The notes below the pieces were generated by a model, which worked only from the letters and a program-made list of their open reading frames with translations, was not told where the DNA came from and made no database searches. 64,000 bases of DNA from Hyphomonas polymorpha PS728 (GTDB taxonomy: Bacteria; Pseudomonadota; Alphaproteobacteria; Caulobacterales; Hyphomonadaceae), in assembly GCF_000685315.1 (NCBI RefSeq), contig NZ_ARYM01000008.1, positions 101,841 through 165,840 on the forward strand, read 5' to 3'. Below are positions 43,702 through 52,929 of this stretch, piece by piece. The translations under genes were made by a program, and so were the position numbers. How positions within the stretch are numbered: position 1 is the stretch's first letter; each line of letters starts with the position of its first letter.

Positions 43702-44100
43702 ATGATGAGTATCGCCCGTCTCAGCAAGGAACCAGCGCTCGCGGAGTATTTCGCGCTCGTGCATCCGTTCTTCTGGTGGGTGTTCGTCTGGCAGATGTGG
43801 ATCGCCGCAAAACACGTCCAGGCCGCCGGCCGCACGGGCGCGCTCATCCGCATCAGCTGGTGGGGGAGGGTCCGAATCGAATATCTCGGCGACCAGAGGC
43901 CCGATCCTTCCGCCTACAGACCAGCAGAACCCACACGCAAAGCGTGGGATGATCCAAGTTGGTCCTCGGCGATCCCGATCGACCTTCTCCCCAAGGCGCG
44001 ACTTCTTTTCTGCCCCCGCACGCGCGGGGGAAGTGGCAGGGCGCTCAGCGCCCTGACGAAGGGGGCCTGCGCCCTCTCGGCCACCGCCGACACCTCCTAG
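43702..44100 (+). CDS. Small protein of unknown function with a repeat-derived C terminus
   Basis: The frame from ATG 43702 gives 132 residues. The N-terminal half has a tryptophan-rich membrane segment (HPFFWWVFVWQMWIAA, about 19-34), then a soluble part (ISWWGRVRIEYLGDQRPDP, AYRPAEPTRKAWDDPSW). The last 30 residues are encoded by a palindromic repeat (44008-44075), so the original end of the protein was probably lost or extended. I recognise no family. Confidence 0.5.
   Translation: MMSIARLSKEPALAEYFALVHPFFWWVFVWQMWIAAKHVQAAGRTGALIRISWWGRVRIEYLGDQRPDPSAYRPAEPTRKAWDDPSWSSAIPIDLLPKARLLFCPRTRGGSGRALSALTKGACALSATADTS
44008..44075. repeat. Palindromic repeat in the 3' end of the small gene
   Basis: CCCCCGCACGCGCGGGGG and GGGCGCTCAGCGCCC are two consecutive hairpins, followed by TGACGAAGGGGGC. 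The pattern is that of a mobile intergenic palindrome, here read through as coding sequence. Confidence 0.7.
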
Positions 44101-44196
44101 CACCCACAATCCCCCGAATTCAGCCCAAAACACCGGCCAGCCCCCGCTGCGTCCGGCCAAAACTGCTGCGTGAAACAAAACCCTGCGCTCTTGTCT

Positions 44197-44315
44197 TCGT
44201 CACACTCGACGGGCGCAGCCCGTCTGAGTGCCCATCTCCAGCCTCATCCCCACGCGCATGCTGAATTTTCAGATGATGGGCCCTCAGATGCGCTTGCGCG
44301 CATCGAGGGTGACGA
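44197..44315. repeat. REP/BIME-like double hairpin, copy 2
   Basis: The design matches 24935-25049: TCGTCACACTCGA left end, TCGAGGGTGACGA right end, arm hairpins (GACGGGCGCAGCCCGTC; TGCGCTTGCGCGCA) and inner TCTGAG/CTCAGA, plus a shared GCCCATCTC after the left arm. The rest of 44101-44388 holds nothing recognisable. Confidence 0.85.
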
Positions 44316-44388
44316 GTGGGGATAGTTCCGGGCACGAAATGGCGGGAAGGAACGCCTTGCGCGATGCGTTAAACCCCAGCATTTCAGC

Positions 44389-44880
44389 CTACCGCGTCTG
44401 CGCCTGAATCAAATTCAGCGCCGCTTCCACCGCCGCCAGCCGGATCGCGTCGCGGCCAATGTCGCCCAGTTGCAACATCTCGTGCAGCACGGCCCGGTTC
44501 TCCCGCGCGCAGGCAAGGTGAACGGTGCCCACCGGTTTCATCCGTGTACCGCCTCCCGGCCCGGCCACCCCGGTGATCGAGACGGCAATGTTCGCCCGGC
44601 TGTTGGCCAGCGCCCCTTCGGCCATCATCCGCGCCACAGGTTCGGAAACCGCGCCAAAGTCTGCCAGCACATCGCCGGGCACGCCCAGCATCTCTTCCTT
44701 GGCCTTGTTGGAATAGGTCACAAAGCCCCGCTCCACCACGGTGGACGAGCCGGGTATCTCCGTCAGCAGCGCGGCGACAAGGCCGCCGGTACAGCTTTCG
44801 GCGGTGGCGATTTTCAGGCGGGCGCGCTCGGCATCGTCGAGCACCAGCATGGCGAGGTTGCGAAGGCGATCTGGAAACAT
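44389..44880 (-). CDS. pncC: CinA C-terminal domain protein, nicotinamide-nucleotide amidase
   Basis: This 163-residue protein corresponds to the C-terminal domain of CinA. ATAESCTGGLVAALLTEIPGSS carries the active-site Ser/Thr region, and VSITGVAGPGGGT and KPVGTVHLA are conserved. PncC deamidates NMN to NaMN for NAD recycling. The stand-alone form is usual in alphaproteobacteria, often near ispDF as here. Confidence 0.92.
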   Translation of the reverse strand: MFPDRLRNLAMLVLDDAERARLKIATAESCTGGLVAALLTEIPGSSTVVERGFVTYSNKAKEEMLGVPGDVLADFGAVSEPVARMMAEGALANSRANIAVSITGVAGPGGGTRMKPVGTVHLACARENRAVLHEMLQLGDIGRDAIRLAAVEAALNLIQAQTR

Positions 44881-44901
44881 GAAACCCTGTCTAGCGCCCG
44901 A

Positions 44902-45687
44902 TCAGTTGCCCGTGAAGACCGGCTTTCGCTTCTCGATGAAGGCGGCGGCGCTTTCCTTCGCGTCGGCCGTCTGCATCAGGCGGCGGATTTCGGTGATCGC
45001 CCATTTGCCGGTGTCGCGCCAATCGGGGTCCAGCGTCCGGCGCAGACCAGCCTTCAGCGACCGCACCGCCTGAGGCGGGTTCGCCGCAATCTTCTCGGCC
45101 AGCGCCAGCGCCGTCGGCATCAGCTCCTCAGGCTTCACCACCCGGCTGACGAGCCCAATCGCCTTCGCCTCGGCCGCGTCGATTACATCCCCGGTAAACA
45201 GCAGCTCGCTCGCCTTTTCCCGGCCCACCAGCTGCGCCAGCCGCCCAAGCCCCGGCGCGTCGCAGCAAAGCCCCCGCGTCACGAAAATCTCGCCAAACTT
45301 CGCGGTGTCCGCCATCACCCGCATATCCGCCATGATCGCCAGCTCCGCGCCCCAGCCAAGCGCAAAGCCATTGATCGCCGCGATCACCGGAATATCCGTA
45401 TGCAGAAGGGCGTCTGCCGCGGGGGGCAGCCCGCCGGTCTCCTTCGCCTTGGCCGCCCGCTCCGGCGTCACCGGCGCGCCCTTGGAGAGGATCTTCTTCA
45501 CATCATCCCCGGCGCAGAAGGCGCGGGTTCCCGACCCCGTAATCACAATCGCCCGCGCATCCGAGGTGCGCACCGCCTGCTCCAGCGCGTCATACAGCTC
45601 ATAGTCGAGCGAATTCATCGCCTCAGGCCGGTTCAGCGTCAGCACCGTCACATGCCCCCGCTTCTCGGTGATCAGAATATCGTCCAT
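44902..45687 (-). CDS. Enoyl-CoA hydratase/isomerase family protein
   Basis: The 261-residue crotonase-fold protein has the oxyanion-hole segments GTRAFCAGDDVKKI and INGFALGWGAELAIMADMR. The usual catalytic Glu of hydratases is not at the standard place. FVTRGLCCDAPGLGRL fits the FVxRGLxxDAG subgroup with an Asp instead. ATG 45687 is chosen because of a strong GGGAGGAAGG before it. The longer frame upstream is antisense to ispDF and rejected. Substrate unknown. Confidence 0.88.
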   Translation of the reverse strand: MDDILITEKRGHVTVLTLNRPEAMNSLDYELYDALEQAVRTSDARAIVITGSGTRAFCAGDDVKKILSKGAPVTPERAAKAKETGGLPPAADALLHTDIPVIAAINGFALGWGAELAIMADMRVMADTAKFGEIFVTRGLCCDAPGLGRLAQLVGREKASELLFTGDVIDAAEAKAIGLVSRVVKPEELMPTALALAEKIAANPPQAVRSLKAGLRRTLDPDWRDTGKWAITEIRRLMQTADAKESAAAFIEKRKPVFTGN

Positions 45688-45845
45688 GCCTTCCTCCCGG
45701 TCTTCTTTTGGCCGGAAAGCTCTCATGAAGCCGAAGCCTTGAAAATAATGCCGCGAGGTAAGGGCAGGGCGCTTCGCCGGGCGCGACTTCATCCTCCCTG
45801 TGAGGCGGACGGAGGGGGATTGAGGCTGGATACAGCCCTTAAAGG

Positions 45846-46982
45846 TCAGCCCCTCGGCACCAGCAGCGCCACCGCCTCCGCCGCAATCCCCTCGCGCCGC
45901 CCGGTGAAGCCCAGCCCCTCGGTCGTCGTCGCCTTCACGCTTACAGCGTCGAGCGGCAGGCCGAGCAGCTCCGCCGTCCGTGCCCGCATCGCTTCGCGGT
46001 GGGGCTTCACCTTCGGCGCTTCGCAGATCACCGTGATGTCGCAATTGGCGATCACGTATCCCTTCGCCTCGGCGAGCCTCTGGGCCTCCTTCAGGAAGAT
46101 GCCGCTCTCGGCGCCCTTCCATTGCGGGTCCGATGGCGGGAAATGGTCGCCAATATCCCCCAGCGCCACCGCGCCGAGGATCGCATCGGTCAGCGCATGC
46201 CAGGCCGCGTCGGCGTCCGAATGGCCCTTGAGTTTGGCGATATGCGGAATGGCCACCCCGCACAGGGTCACATGATCCCCCGCCTCGAACTCATGCACGT
46301 CATACCCCTTGCCGATACGCGGGGTGCCAGCGGGGGCGAGGAGGCGGGCCAGCATGTCGAAATCCTCCGGATAGGTGATCTTGGAAAGGCGGGCCGAGCC
46401 GGGCACCATGGCAACCGTGCCCCCGGCAGCCTCGATGGCGGAGAGGTCGTCCACAAGGTCGGGCCCGGCAGCGGCGAGGGCGGCGCGTATCTCGCCGAGG
46501 CGGAATGCTTGCGGTGTCTGGACCCGGAAGAGGCCGGTTCTGTCCACATTTGTCCAGTTTTGTCCGCGATTTGACTTCAACGCGTCCGCCACTGGCAGCG
46601 CTGGGGCGGCCCCTGACACGGACGGGTCCTGCAGCCGCGCCAGCAGTTTGGCGATGGTCGCTGCATCGATGCCGGGGCGGGCCGCGTCATGGATCAGCAC
46701 TGTGGCGCCCTCGCTCACCGTCGCTGCCGCCAGCCCGCTGAGCACCGATTGCGTGCGCGTATCGCCCGGTTTTGCCTGAATAATTTTGCCGTCAGCCGGT
46801 AATTCGCCCAGCTCTGGCCCGGCGACGATGACCACCCGCGAGATCTGAGGATGGCTATAGAATGCGTCGATCGACCAGTCGATCACCCGCTTTCCCAGCA
46901 GGGTTTGCCACTGTTTCGGGCGCTCGGCCCCTGCGCGCTGGCCAGTGCCTCCGGCCACGATGATTGCTACAGCCTCAGTCAT
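45846..46982 (-). CDS. ispDF: Bifunctional IspD/IspF isoprenoid enzyme
   Basis: The 378 residues fuse the MEP cytidylyltransferase (IspD, about 1-215: [38 protein letters not shown]) to the 2-C-methyl-D-erythritol 2,4-cyclodiphosphate synthase (IspF, about 222-378: [38 protein letters not shown]). It performs two steps of the MEP pathway. The fusion is widespread in alphaproteobacteria. It is divergent from dusB across 120 bp. Confidence 0.97.
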   Translation of the reverse strand: MTEAVAIIVAGGTGQRAGAERPKQWQTLLGKRVIDWSIDAFYSHPQISRVVIVAGPELGELPADGKIIQAKPGDTRTQSVLSGLAAATVSEGATVLIHDAARPGIDAATIAKLLARLQDPSVSGAAPALPVADALKSNRGQNWTNVDRTGLFRVQTPQAFRLGEIRAALAAAGPDLVDDLSAIEAAGGTVAMVPGSARLSKITYPEDFDMLARLLAPAGTPRIGKGYDVHEFEAGDHVTLCGVAIPHIAKLKGHSDADAAWHALTDAILGAVALGDIGDHFPPSDPQWKGAESGIFLKEAQRLAEAKGYVIANCDITVICEAPKVKPHREAMRARTAELLGLPLDAVSVKATTTEGLGFTGRREGIAAEAVALLVPRG

Positions 46983-47102
46983 GATCCGGCTTGTAAGCGA
47001 CCCGCGCGCGGCTGGCTACTCCACGGAATGTCCCGAAAAGGGGAATTATTTGCCCATGATTTGTGCGCTTGCGAAAAAATGAAAAGTGGGAAAGAAAAGG
47101 AT

Positions 47103-48092
47103 ATGACCAATTTTAAGGCACCTCGGGTCTGGCTGGCGCCAATGTCCGGCGCAACCGACGCCCCCATGCGGCGGCAGGCGGTGCATTTCGGCGCCCCGGC
47201 GGTCGTGTCGGAAATGGTCGCCGGGGAAACCTTGGCCCAGGCCCGCCCCGATGTGGTCCGCCGCACCTGCCGCCATGAAGGCGAAGGCCCCTGGATCGTC
47301 CAGCTCGCTGCCCGCCGCCCCGAGGATATGCTCGCCGGCGCCGTGCTGATGGCCGAAGCGGGCGTTGATGTGATCGACATCAATATGGGGTGCCCTTCCA
47401 AACAGGTGACTGGCGGCCAGTCCGGCTCCGCCCTGATGCGGGATCTGCCGCTGGCGGGGGAGATCATCGACGCCGCCCTTCAGGGCGCAGGCGCCCGCCC
47501 GGTCACCCTCAAGATGCGCCTTGGCTGGGACGACGACAACCACAACGCCCCCGAACTCGCCTGCATGGCAGAAGCCAAGGGCGTGCAGATGCTCACCGTC
47601 CATGGCCGCACACGCTGCCAATTTTACACAGGCGCGGCCAACTGGGCCGCCGTCCGCCCGGCTGTTGAAGCGGTCAGCCTGCCGGTGATCGTCAATGGCG
47701 ACATCTGCGATCTGGTCTCGGCGAAAGAGGCGCTGCGCCAGAGCGGCGCGCATGGCGTGATGATCGGGCGCGCGGCCATGGGCCGGCCCTGGCTGCTGGG
47801 CTCGGTGGCGGCTGCCCTTGAGGGGCGCGCCTGGCGCAAGCCGGGCCTCGGCGAACAGCTCGCCAGCCTTTGCGAGCAGATCTCTGATTCCCTTGATCTT
47901 TATGGGGCCAGCCTTGGCCTCAAGATGGTGCGCAAGCATGTCTCTGCCGCCATCGACGAACTCGAAACCGATCTGCCGGCTGCCGAGCGCCGGCAGTTGC
48001 GCGCTGATCTCTGCCGTATTGGGGACGCCGGAGAGCTGATCGCCGCGCTGCGGAAAGTCTATCTCGGCCAGACGCTGGAAAAGGCAGTATAG
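47103..48092 (+). CDS. dusB: tRNA-dihydrouridine synthase DusB (NifR3)
   Basis: This FMN enzyme reduces uridine in tRNA. The 330 residues hold [15 protein letters not shown], the catalytic-loop Cys in [34 protein letters not shown] and [14 protein letters not shown]. The ATG at 47103 follows GGGAAAGAAAAGG. It heads the classical nifR3-ntrB-ntrC operon, with ntrB 2 nt after its stop. Confidence 0.95.
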   Translation: MTNFKAPRVWLAPMSGATDAPMRRQAVHFGAPAVVSEMVAGETLAQARPDVVRRTCRHEGEGPWIVQLAARRPEDMLAGAVLMAEAGVDVIDINMGCPSKQVTGGQSGSALMRDLPLAGEIIDAALQGAGARPVTLKMRLGWDDDNHNAPELACMAEAKGVQMLTVHGRTRCQFYTGAANWAAVRPAVEAVSLPVIVNGDICDLVSAKEALRQSGAHGVMIGRAAMGRPWLLGSVAAALEGRAWRKPGLGEQLASLCEQISDSLDLYGASLGLKMVRKHVSAAIDELETDLPAAERRQLRADLCRIGDAGELIAALRKVYLGQTLEKAV

Positions 48093-48094
48093 TT

Positions 48095-49153
48095 ATGAGT
48101 ACGTTGACAGGTGAGCGGCCCTCAGGCCTCGCCGATCTCTCCCCCATCGCGCTGCTGCACATTGACCAGCGCCGCCGCGTTGCAAATGTGAACCCCGCTG
48201 CAGAAGACCTGTTCAAGCTGTCGCGCCGCGCCCTCGTCGGCCGGCCGCTCAGCGAGGTTGTCTTCCACGATTCCATCCTGTTCGAACTGATCGACCGGGC
48301 CGAGCGCGACCCCGCCGAAATCACCGCGCCGTCCACGCCGGTCTCCGGCCCGTCTATGCAGATGCGCACGATCTGCGATGTGCGCCTGCGCACGGTCGAA
48401 GGCGGCAATTTCATCCTGGCGCTTTCCGAGGCACCCTCGCGCGATTCCGGCGAGGGTGTTGCCGGGGCCGCTGGCTTCGGGCGTATCCTTGGCCATGAGG
48501 TGAAAAACCCGTTGGCCGGCATCATCGGCGCCGCCCAGCTGCTGGAGCGTCAGGCCCATCCCGGCCAGTCCGAACTGCTGGATATCATCAAGGACGAAGC
48601 CCGGCGGATCGAGCGTCTGGTCAATCGCCTCTCTGCGTTCGAGCTGTTCTCTGCGCCCCGGATGCAGTCCTGCAATGTCCATGCGCTGCTGGACAAGGTG
48701 ATCGCGTCCGAGCGCGCGGCCATGGGCGCGCGGGTGGAATACCGCCGCGACTTTGACCCCTCGCTTCCGGATATGATGTGTGATCCTGACCATCTTCAGC
48801 AGGCCTTCCAGAACATCGTCCGCAATGCCGCCGAAGCTGCCTCCGAAGGGGGCCGCAAGGGCGAGGTGGTGTTGCGCACCGCCTATGCCGCAGGCCTTGC
48901 CATGCGGCAGGCGCGCCTCGGTTCGGGCCTGCGCCGCGCCATGCTGATTTCCATCGAGGACAATGGCCAGGGCATCCCGCGCGAGCATCAGGCCACGATC
49001 TTTGATGTGTTCCAGTCCACCAAATCCGGCGGGCGGGGCCTCGGCCTCTCCATCGTCAGCGAGGTCATCAATGCCCATGGCGGGCAGATCCGCGTCGACA
49101 GCCAGCCCGGCGCTACCCGCTTCACCATCCTGTTGCCGCTTTCGGAGGCTTAA
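48095..49153 (+). CDS. ntrB: Nitrogen regulation sensor histidine kinase NtrB
   Basis: NtrB phosphorylates NtrC under nitrogen limitation and is controlled by PII. The 352 residues include a PAS domain (about 12-120), a dimerisation domain with His134 in GHEVKNPLAGIIGAAQLLE, and a HATPase domain (NIVRNAAEAASEGG, EDNGQGIP, RGLGLSIV). It has no membrane helix. It lies between dusB and ntrC, as in other alphaproteobacteria. Confidence 0.95.
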   Translation: MSTLTGERPSGLADLSPIALLHIDQRRRVANVNPAAEDLFKLSRRALVGRPLSEVVFHDSILFELIDRAERDPAEITAPSTPVSGPSMQMRTICDVRLRTVEGGNFILALSEAPSRDSGEGVAGAAGFGRILGHEVKNPLAGIIGAAQLLERQAHPGQSELLDIIKDEARRIERLVNRLSAFELFSAPRMQSCNVHALLDKVIASERAAMGARVEYRRDFDPSLPDMMCDPDHLQQAFQNIVRNAAEAASEGGRKGEVVLRTAYAAGLAMRQARLGSGLRRAMLISIEDNGQGIPREHQATIFDVFQSTKSGGRGLGLSIVSEVINAHGGQIRVDSQPGATRFTILLPLSEA

Positions 49154-49159
49154 AATCTC

Positions 49160-50533
49160 ATGGCTGACAAGACCGTACTCCTCGCAGAAGACGATGCCAG
49201 TATCCGGCTCGTCGTGAACCAGACCCTGGTTTCCGCCGGGTATGAGGTGCGGGCCACCAGCTCGCCCGATGCGCTGCAGCGCTGGGTCCGCAACGGGGAA
49301 GGGGATGTCGTCGTCACGGACGTCTATCTCGGCGACACGTCGATCTTCGATCTCCTGCCCTCCATGAAGCTGGCCCGGCCAGACCTGCCCTTCATCGTGA
49401 TGAGCGGCCAGAACACCATCCTCACTGCGGCCTCGGCTGCCGAGCATGGGGCGTTCGACTATCTTCCCAAGCCGTTCGACATCGATGTCCTCTCCAGCCT
49501 TGTCCGCCGCGCGCTGAAGGCGGCCCCGGCGCCGGAGCGGGCAATCCATCCCGACGCCCAGAAGGCGGTCGCCGATGCCGGGCTGCCGCTGATCGGCCGG
49601 TCAGACGCGATGCAGGAAGTCTACCGCCTGATCGCCAAGGTGATGAATACCGATCTCACCGTGCTGATCGAGGGCGAAAGCGGCACCGGCAAGGAACTCG
49701 CCGCCCGCGCCATCCACCAGCTTGGCCAGTCCAAGCGCGGCCAGTTCGTGGCGCTCGACCTTGCGGCCATGCCGCCTGCCGAAATCAACCGCGAACTCTT
49801 CGGCACCGATGGCAATGGCGGCGCCGTCCACATGAAGGGTGGCACACTGTATCTCGATGAGATCGGCGACCTGCCAGCCGAAGCGCAGGCCCAGCTTGTG
49901 AAGCTGCTGCGCGAACCCGGCGGCGCCCGCCTGATCGCGTCCACCCGGCGCAACCTTGGCCGGCTCGTGGAAGACGGCAAATTCCGGGAAGACCTTTATT
50001 ACCGCCTCAATGTGATGCGCCTCTCCATTCCGCCGCTGCGCCAGCGCAAGGAGGATATTCCCGAGCTTGCCCGGGCCTTCCTGATCCGCGCCCAGCGTCA
50101 GGGCCTGGCCGCCCGCACCTTCGACAAGTCGGCGCTGGACCTGATGGCCGCCTATGACTGGCCCGGCAACGTCCGCGAACTGGAGAACCTCGTCCTGCGC
50201 CTGGCTGTGCTCAGCTCCGATTCGGTCATCACGGTGATGGATGTCGAGCGCGAGATGCGGATGGGCGTGGCCGAGCAGACCGGCGCGAGCCTCGGCTTTG
50301 AGGCTGAGATCGAGGGCCTGCTGCACCGCTATGTGATGGGCGATCTCGTCTCTGGCGGTGAGGGTGAAGACTCCAATGTCCACGAATCGGTTGTTAACCG
50401 TGTTGAGCGCCCGCTGATCCGGCTCGCTCTGTCAGTTACCTCCGGAAACAAGGTTCGCGCGGCGCAGCTCCTGGGCATGAACCGCAACACATTGCGGGCC
50501 AAGATCAACGCCCTCGGCATTGCAGAAGACTGA
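49160..50533 (+). CDS. ntrC: NtrC-type response regulator lacking the GAFTGA loop
   Basis: The 457-residue protein has a receiver domain (Asp54 in VVTDVYLGD, Lys104), an AAA+ domain (Walker A GESGTGKE at 172-179; Walker B TLYLDEIGD at about 229-237) and a Fis-type DNA-binding end (VRAAQLLGMNRNTLRAKINAL). Between ELFG (212-215) and GGTLYLDE only about 11 residues remain, where sigma-54 activators have about 30 including GAFTGA. It therefore probably does not work through sigma-54, as reported for some other alphaproteobacterial NtrC proteins. Confidence 0.94.
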   Translation: MADKTVLLAEDDASIRLVVNQTLVSAGYEVRATSSPDALQRWVRNGEGDVVVTDVYLGDTSIFDLLPSMKLARPDLPFIVMSGQNTILTAASAAEHGAFDYLPKPFDIDVLSSLVRRALKAAPAPERAIHPDAQKAVADAGLPLIGRSDAMQEVYRLIAKVMNTDLTVLIEGESGTGKELAARAIHQLGQSKRGQFVALDLAAMPPAEINRELFGTDGNGGAVHMKGGTLYLDEIGDLPAEAQAQLVKLLREPGGARLIASTRRNLGRLVEDGKFREDLYYRLNVMRLSIPPLRQRKEDIPELARAFLIRAQRQGLAARTFDKSALDLMAAYDWPGNVRELENLVLRLAVLSSDSVITVMDVEREMRMGVAEQTGASLGFEAEIEGLLHRYVMGDLVSGGEGEDSNVHESVVNRVERPLIRLALSVTSGNKVRAAQLLGMNRNTLRAKINALGIAED

Positions 50534-50570
50534 TTGACGACACACCGATCTGTGGCTTTAGTGCACCACT

Positions 50571-50609
50571 GTTGCGGGCGGGACACTGATAGTGTGTCCC
50601 GTTTGCAAC
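50571..50609 (+). promoter_or_regulatory. Stem-loop between ntrC and ntrY
   Basis: GGGACAC (50580-50586) pairs with GTGTCCC (50594-50600), and the outer GTTGC pairs with GCAAC (50571-50575 and 50605-50609). A TTGACG with TTTAGT 17 bases further, at 50534-50562, could be a promoter for ntrYX. The hairpin would then lie in the leader before the GTG start of ntrY. Confidence 0.45.
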
Positions 50610-50639
50610 GGGGCGGGGCCCCAACAGAACCGGAACTGA

Positions 50640-52916
50640 GTGTCGACCACAGCTAACTCACAGGCCAACAAGGCAAGCTGGGCCCTGTTTGAAGGGCTTT
50701 TCATCATCGCGGCCCTGGTCGCGGTGTTTGCGACGTTCATTGCCATTTCCGGCGTTGTTCCCGACGACCCGACCGCCGGCGCCACCCCCTGGCTGCTGGG
50801 GCTGAACTTCATCCTCCTGACCGTCCTCGCCATCATCGTGACGCGGGAATACCTGCAGATCCGTGTCGGCAAGGAAGATGGCAGCGGCAAGCTCGCCCGC
50901 CGCTTCGTGCTGCTGTTCGGCTTCTCGGCGCTGATTCCGGCCATGGTGGTTGCGGTCTTCATGGGCACCTTCATCACCCGCGGCCTCGACCGCTGGCTGG
51001 GGGAGCGCGTCGATCATCTGATGGAGCAGAATGCGGAAATCTTCCGCACCTATGTGGAAAACTTCCAGGCCACCTTCGATTCCGACATGCGCCTGGCGGC
51101 CATGGATGTGGAAAGCTTCGCGCGGCAGGTGGACAAGAGCCTCGAAATCGCCCCGCCCACCGAAGACGGCGACGGGGCGATCTATGATTATGCTTCGGCC
51201 ACCTTCTTTGACGGGCTGCGCTCGGAACTGGCCAGCCGGGAATTCCTGACCATCGCCATTCTCGGCGCCGACGGGGTAGACCTTGTGGCCGAGGCGAGCG
51301 TTCAGGAGCCGATCCTGCTGCTGCCGCCCAAGTCTGCCTATGTCGAGGCCGATCAGGGCTCGGTGGCAACCACGCTTTACGAGGCGCGCGGCATTGCCAC
51401 CGCGCTGATCCGCATTTCGGCGCCCACGGACGGGTACATCTATGCCGTGAAGGTATTCGACCGGAACGCGGCGCGCTCGCTGCGCGAAGCGGAAGCGGCG
51501 CTGGAAGAATACTACGCCGCCAAGCGCAGCGGCGGGCGGCTGCAGCTGATCTTCGTGATCGGCTATGCCCAGATTGCCGGTCTTGTGCTGCTGCTGGCGG
51601 GGCGTTTGGGGCTTGAGGCGGCGGGCCGGGTCACCGGGCCCATCGGACGCCTGGCATCGGCGGCGCATACCGTGCGCGACGGCGATCTCAGCGTGCGCGT
51701 GCCGGTCACCGGGCCAGTCGATGAACTGCACGCCCTGGCGCATTCCTTCAACGCGATGACCGAACAGCTCGCCACCCAGCGGGAAGACCTCATCCGTGCC
51801 CGGAACGATGAGGAAGACCGCCGCCGCTTCGTCGAGACCCTGCTGGCAGAACTGGGCGCCGGGGTCATGCGCGTGGGTCCCGATGGCCTTATCAGCCTGG
51901 CCAACCGGTCGGCGGCGGAACTCCTGGGCCTCACGGGGCAGATGGAAGGCGCGCCGCTGTCGGACGTGGCACCGCAATTTGAACGCTATGTGCGCGACAC
52001 GATCGAGCGGGACGCACCGGTGGACGCCACGCTGGACATCACCGTGGGCGGTGAAACCCGCAATATTCGCCTCAAGACGGCCATGGGGCCGGAGGGCGGC
52101 TGCGTAATCACCTTCGACGACACGACCCGCCTCGTGAATGCCCAGCGCCAGCTGGCCTGGCGAGACGTGGCGCGCCGCATTGCCCATGAGATCCGCAATC
52201 CGCTGACGCCGATCATGCTGTCTACGGAGCGTCTGAAGCGCCGTTATGGCCCGAAGATCGATGATCCCGATGGCGTGTTTGATCGGTGTATCGAGACGAT
52301 CCTGCGCAAGGTGGATGACATCGCACACATGGTGGAGGAGTTCTCTTCCTTCGCCCGGATGCCCAAGCCGAGCGTGGCGCCGTTTGACATGCGCCCGCTG
52401 CTGCAGGGGGCGATCTTCTCGCAGACCGTCGTGTCGCCCGACATCGAAATCGAGATGGATACAGATCTCGAAACCGCGCCCTTCCTGGGGGATGAGCGCC
52501 TGCTGGGCCAGGCTTTCGGAAACCTCCTGAAGAACGCCGCCGAGGCCATCGAAGGCCAGTCGGTGGGAGATGATGTGTCCGGCAATATCCGTATCATCCT
52601 GCAGAAGGATGCGCGCGGTCTGGAGATCATCATCGAGGACAACGGCCCCGGCTTCCCGGCCGAGGTGCGCAACCGCCTGCTGGAGCCCTATGTGACGACG
52701 CGCGAGAAGGGCACGGGGCTTGGCCTTGCCATCGTGAACCGCATCATCGTCGATCATGGTGGCTCAATTTCCCTGCAGAACCGTCCTGACGGCCTGCGCG
52801 GCGCCCGTGTGCGCGTGCTGCTGCCGGAAAATGGCGCGCTGGCGATGCAGTTTGAAGACATGTCGATAGAAGAGGCAGGCGCCGAAGGCCGCGTGCCCTA
52901 CCCGTTGAATTTGTAG
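50640..52916 (+). CDS. ntrY: Membrane sensor histidine kinase NtrY
   Basis: This 758-residue kinase has three N-terminal membrane helices (about 17-45, 50-75, 90-112), a periplasmic domain, a fourth helix (about 303-322), HAMP (about 325-380), PAS (about 395-500), HisKA with ARRIAHEIRNPLTPIMLS, and HATPase (NLLKNAAEAIEG, EDNGPGF, GTGLGLAIV). It starts with GTG. It works with NtrX in control of nitrogen, redox or envelope genes. It is separated from ntrC by 106 bp with a hairpin. Confidence 0.94.
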   Translation: MSTTANSQANKASWALFEGLFIIAALVAVFATFIAISGVVPDDPTAGATPWLLGLNFILLTVLAIIVTREYLQIRVGKEDGSGKLARRFVLLFGFSALIPAMVVAVFMGTFITRGLDRWLGERVDHLMEQNAEIFRTYVENFQATFDSDMRLAAMDVESFARQVDKSLEIAPPTEDGDGAIYDYASATFFDGLRSELASREFLTIAILGADGVDLVAEASVQEPILLLPPKSAYVEADQGSVATTLYEARGIATALIRISAPTDGYIYAVKVFDRNAARSLREAEAALEEYYAAKRSGGRLQLIFVIGYAQIAGLVLLLAGRLGLEAAGRVTGPIGRLASAAHTVRDGDLSVRVPVTGPVDELHALAHSFNAMTEQLATQREDLIRARNDEEDRRRFVETLLAELGAGVMRVGPDGLISLANRSAAELLGLTGQMEGAPLSDVAPQFERYVRDTIERDAPVDATLDITVGGETRNIRLKTAMGPEGGCVITFDDTTRLVNAQRQLAWRDVARRIAHEIRNPLTPIMLSTERLKRRYGPKIDDPDGVFDRCIETILRKVDDIAHMVEEFSSFARMPKPSVAPFDMRPLLQGAIFSQTVVSPDIEIEMDTDLETAPFLGDERLLGQAFGNLLKNAAEAIEGQSVGDDVSGNIRIILQKDARGLEIIIEDNGPGFPAEVRNRLLEPYVTTREKGTGLGLAIVNRIIVDHGGSISLQNRPDGLRGARVRVLLPENGALAMQFEDMSIEEAGAEGRVPYPLNL

Positions 52917-52929
52917 AGGAGAGACGTGC

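Noticed and set aside
43855..44100. Possible split tRNA-Ser/tmRNA-like sequence on the minus strand (CCACCA end and GTGGCCGAGAGG-like start)
   Set aside because: The T stem does not pair, the acceptor halves do not match, and the plus-strand frame together with the palindromic repeat explains the sequence.
44902..46263. 453-residue frame suggesting an enoyl-CoA hydratase fused to an N-terminal domain
   Set aside because: The first part is antisense to ispDF and not protein-like. A strong ribosome site precedes ATG 45687, which gives a normal-length hydratase.
46541..46570. Period-10 TGTCC series resembling the CGGACA array at 23881
   Set aside because: It lies inside the IspD domain, where it encodes an alignable segment ([13 protein letters not shown]). 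Coding is a sufficient explanation, so it is noted only as a comparison.
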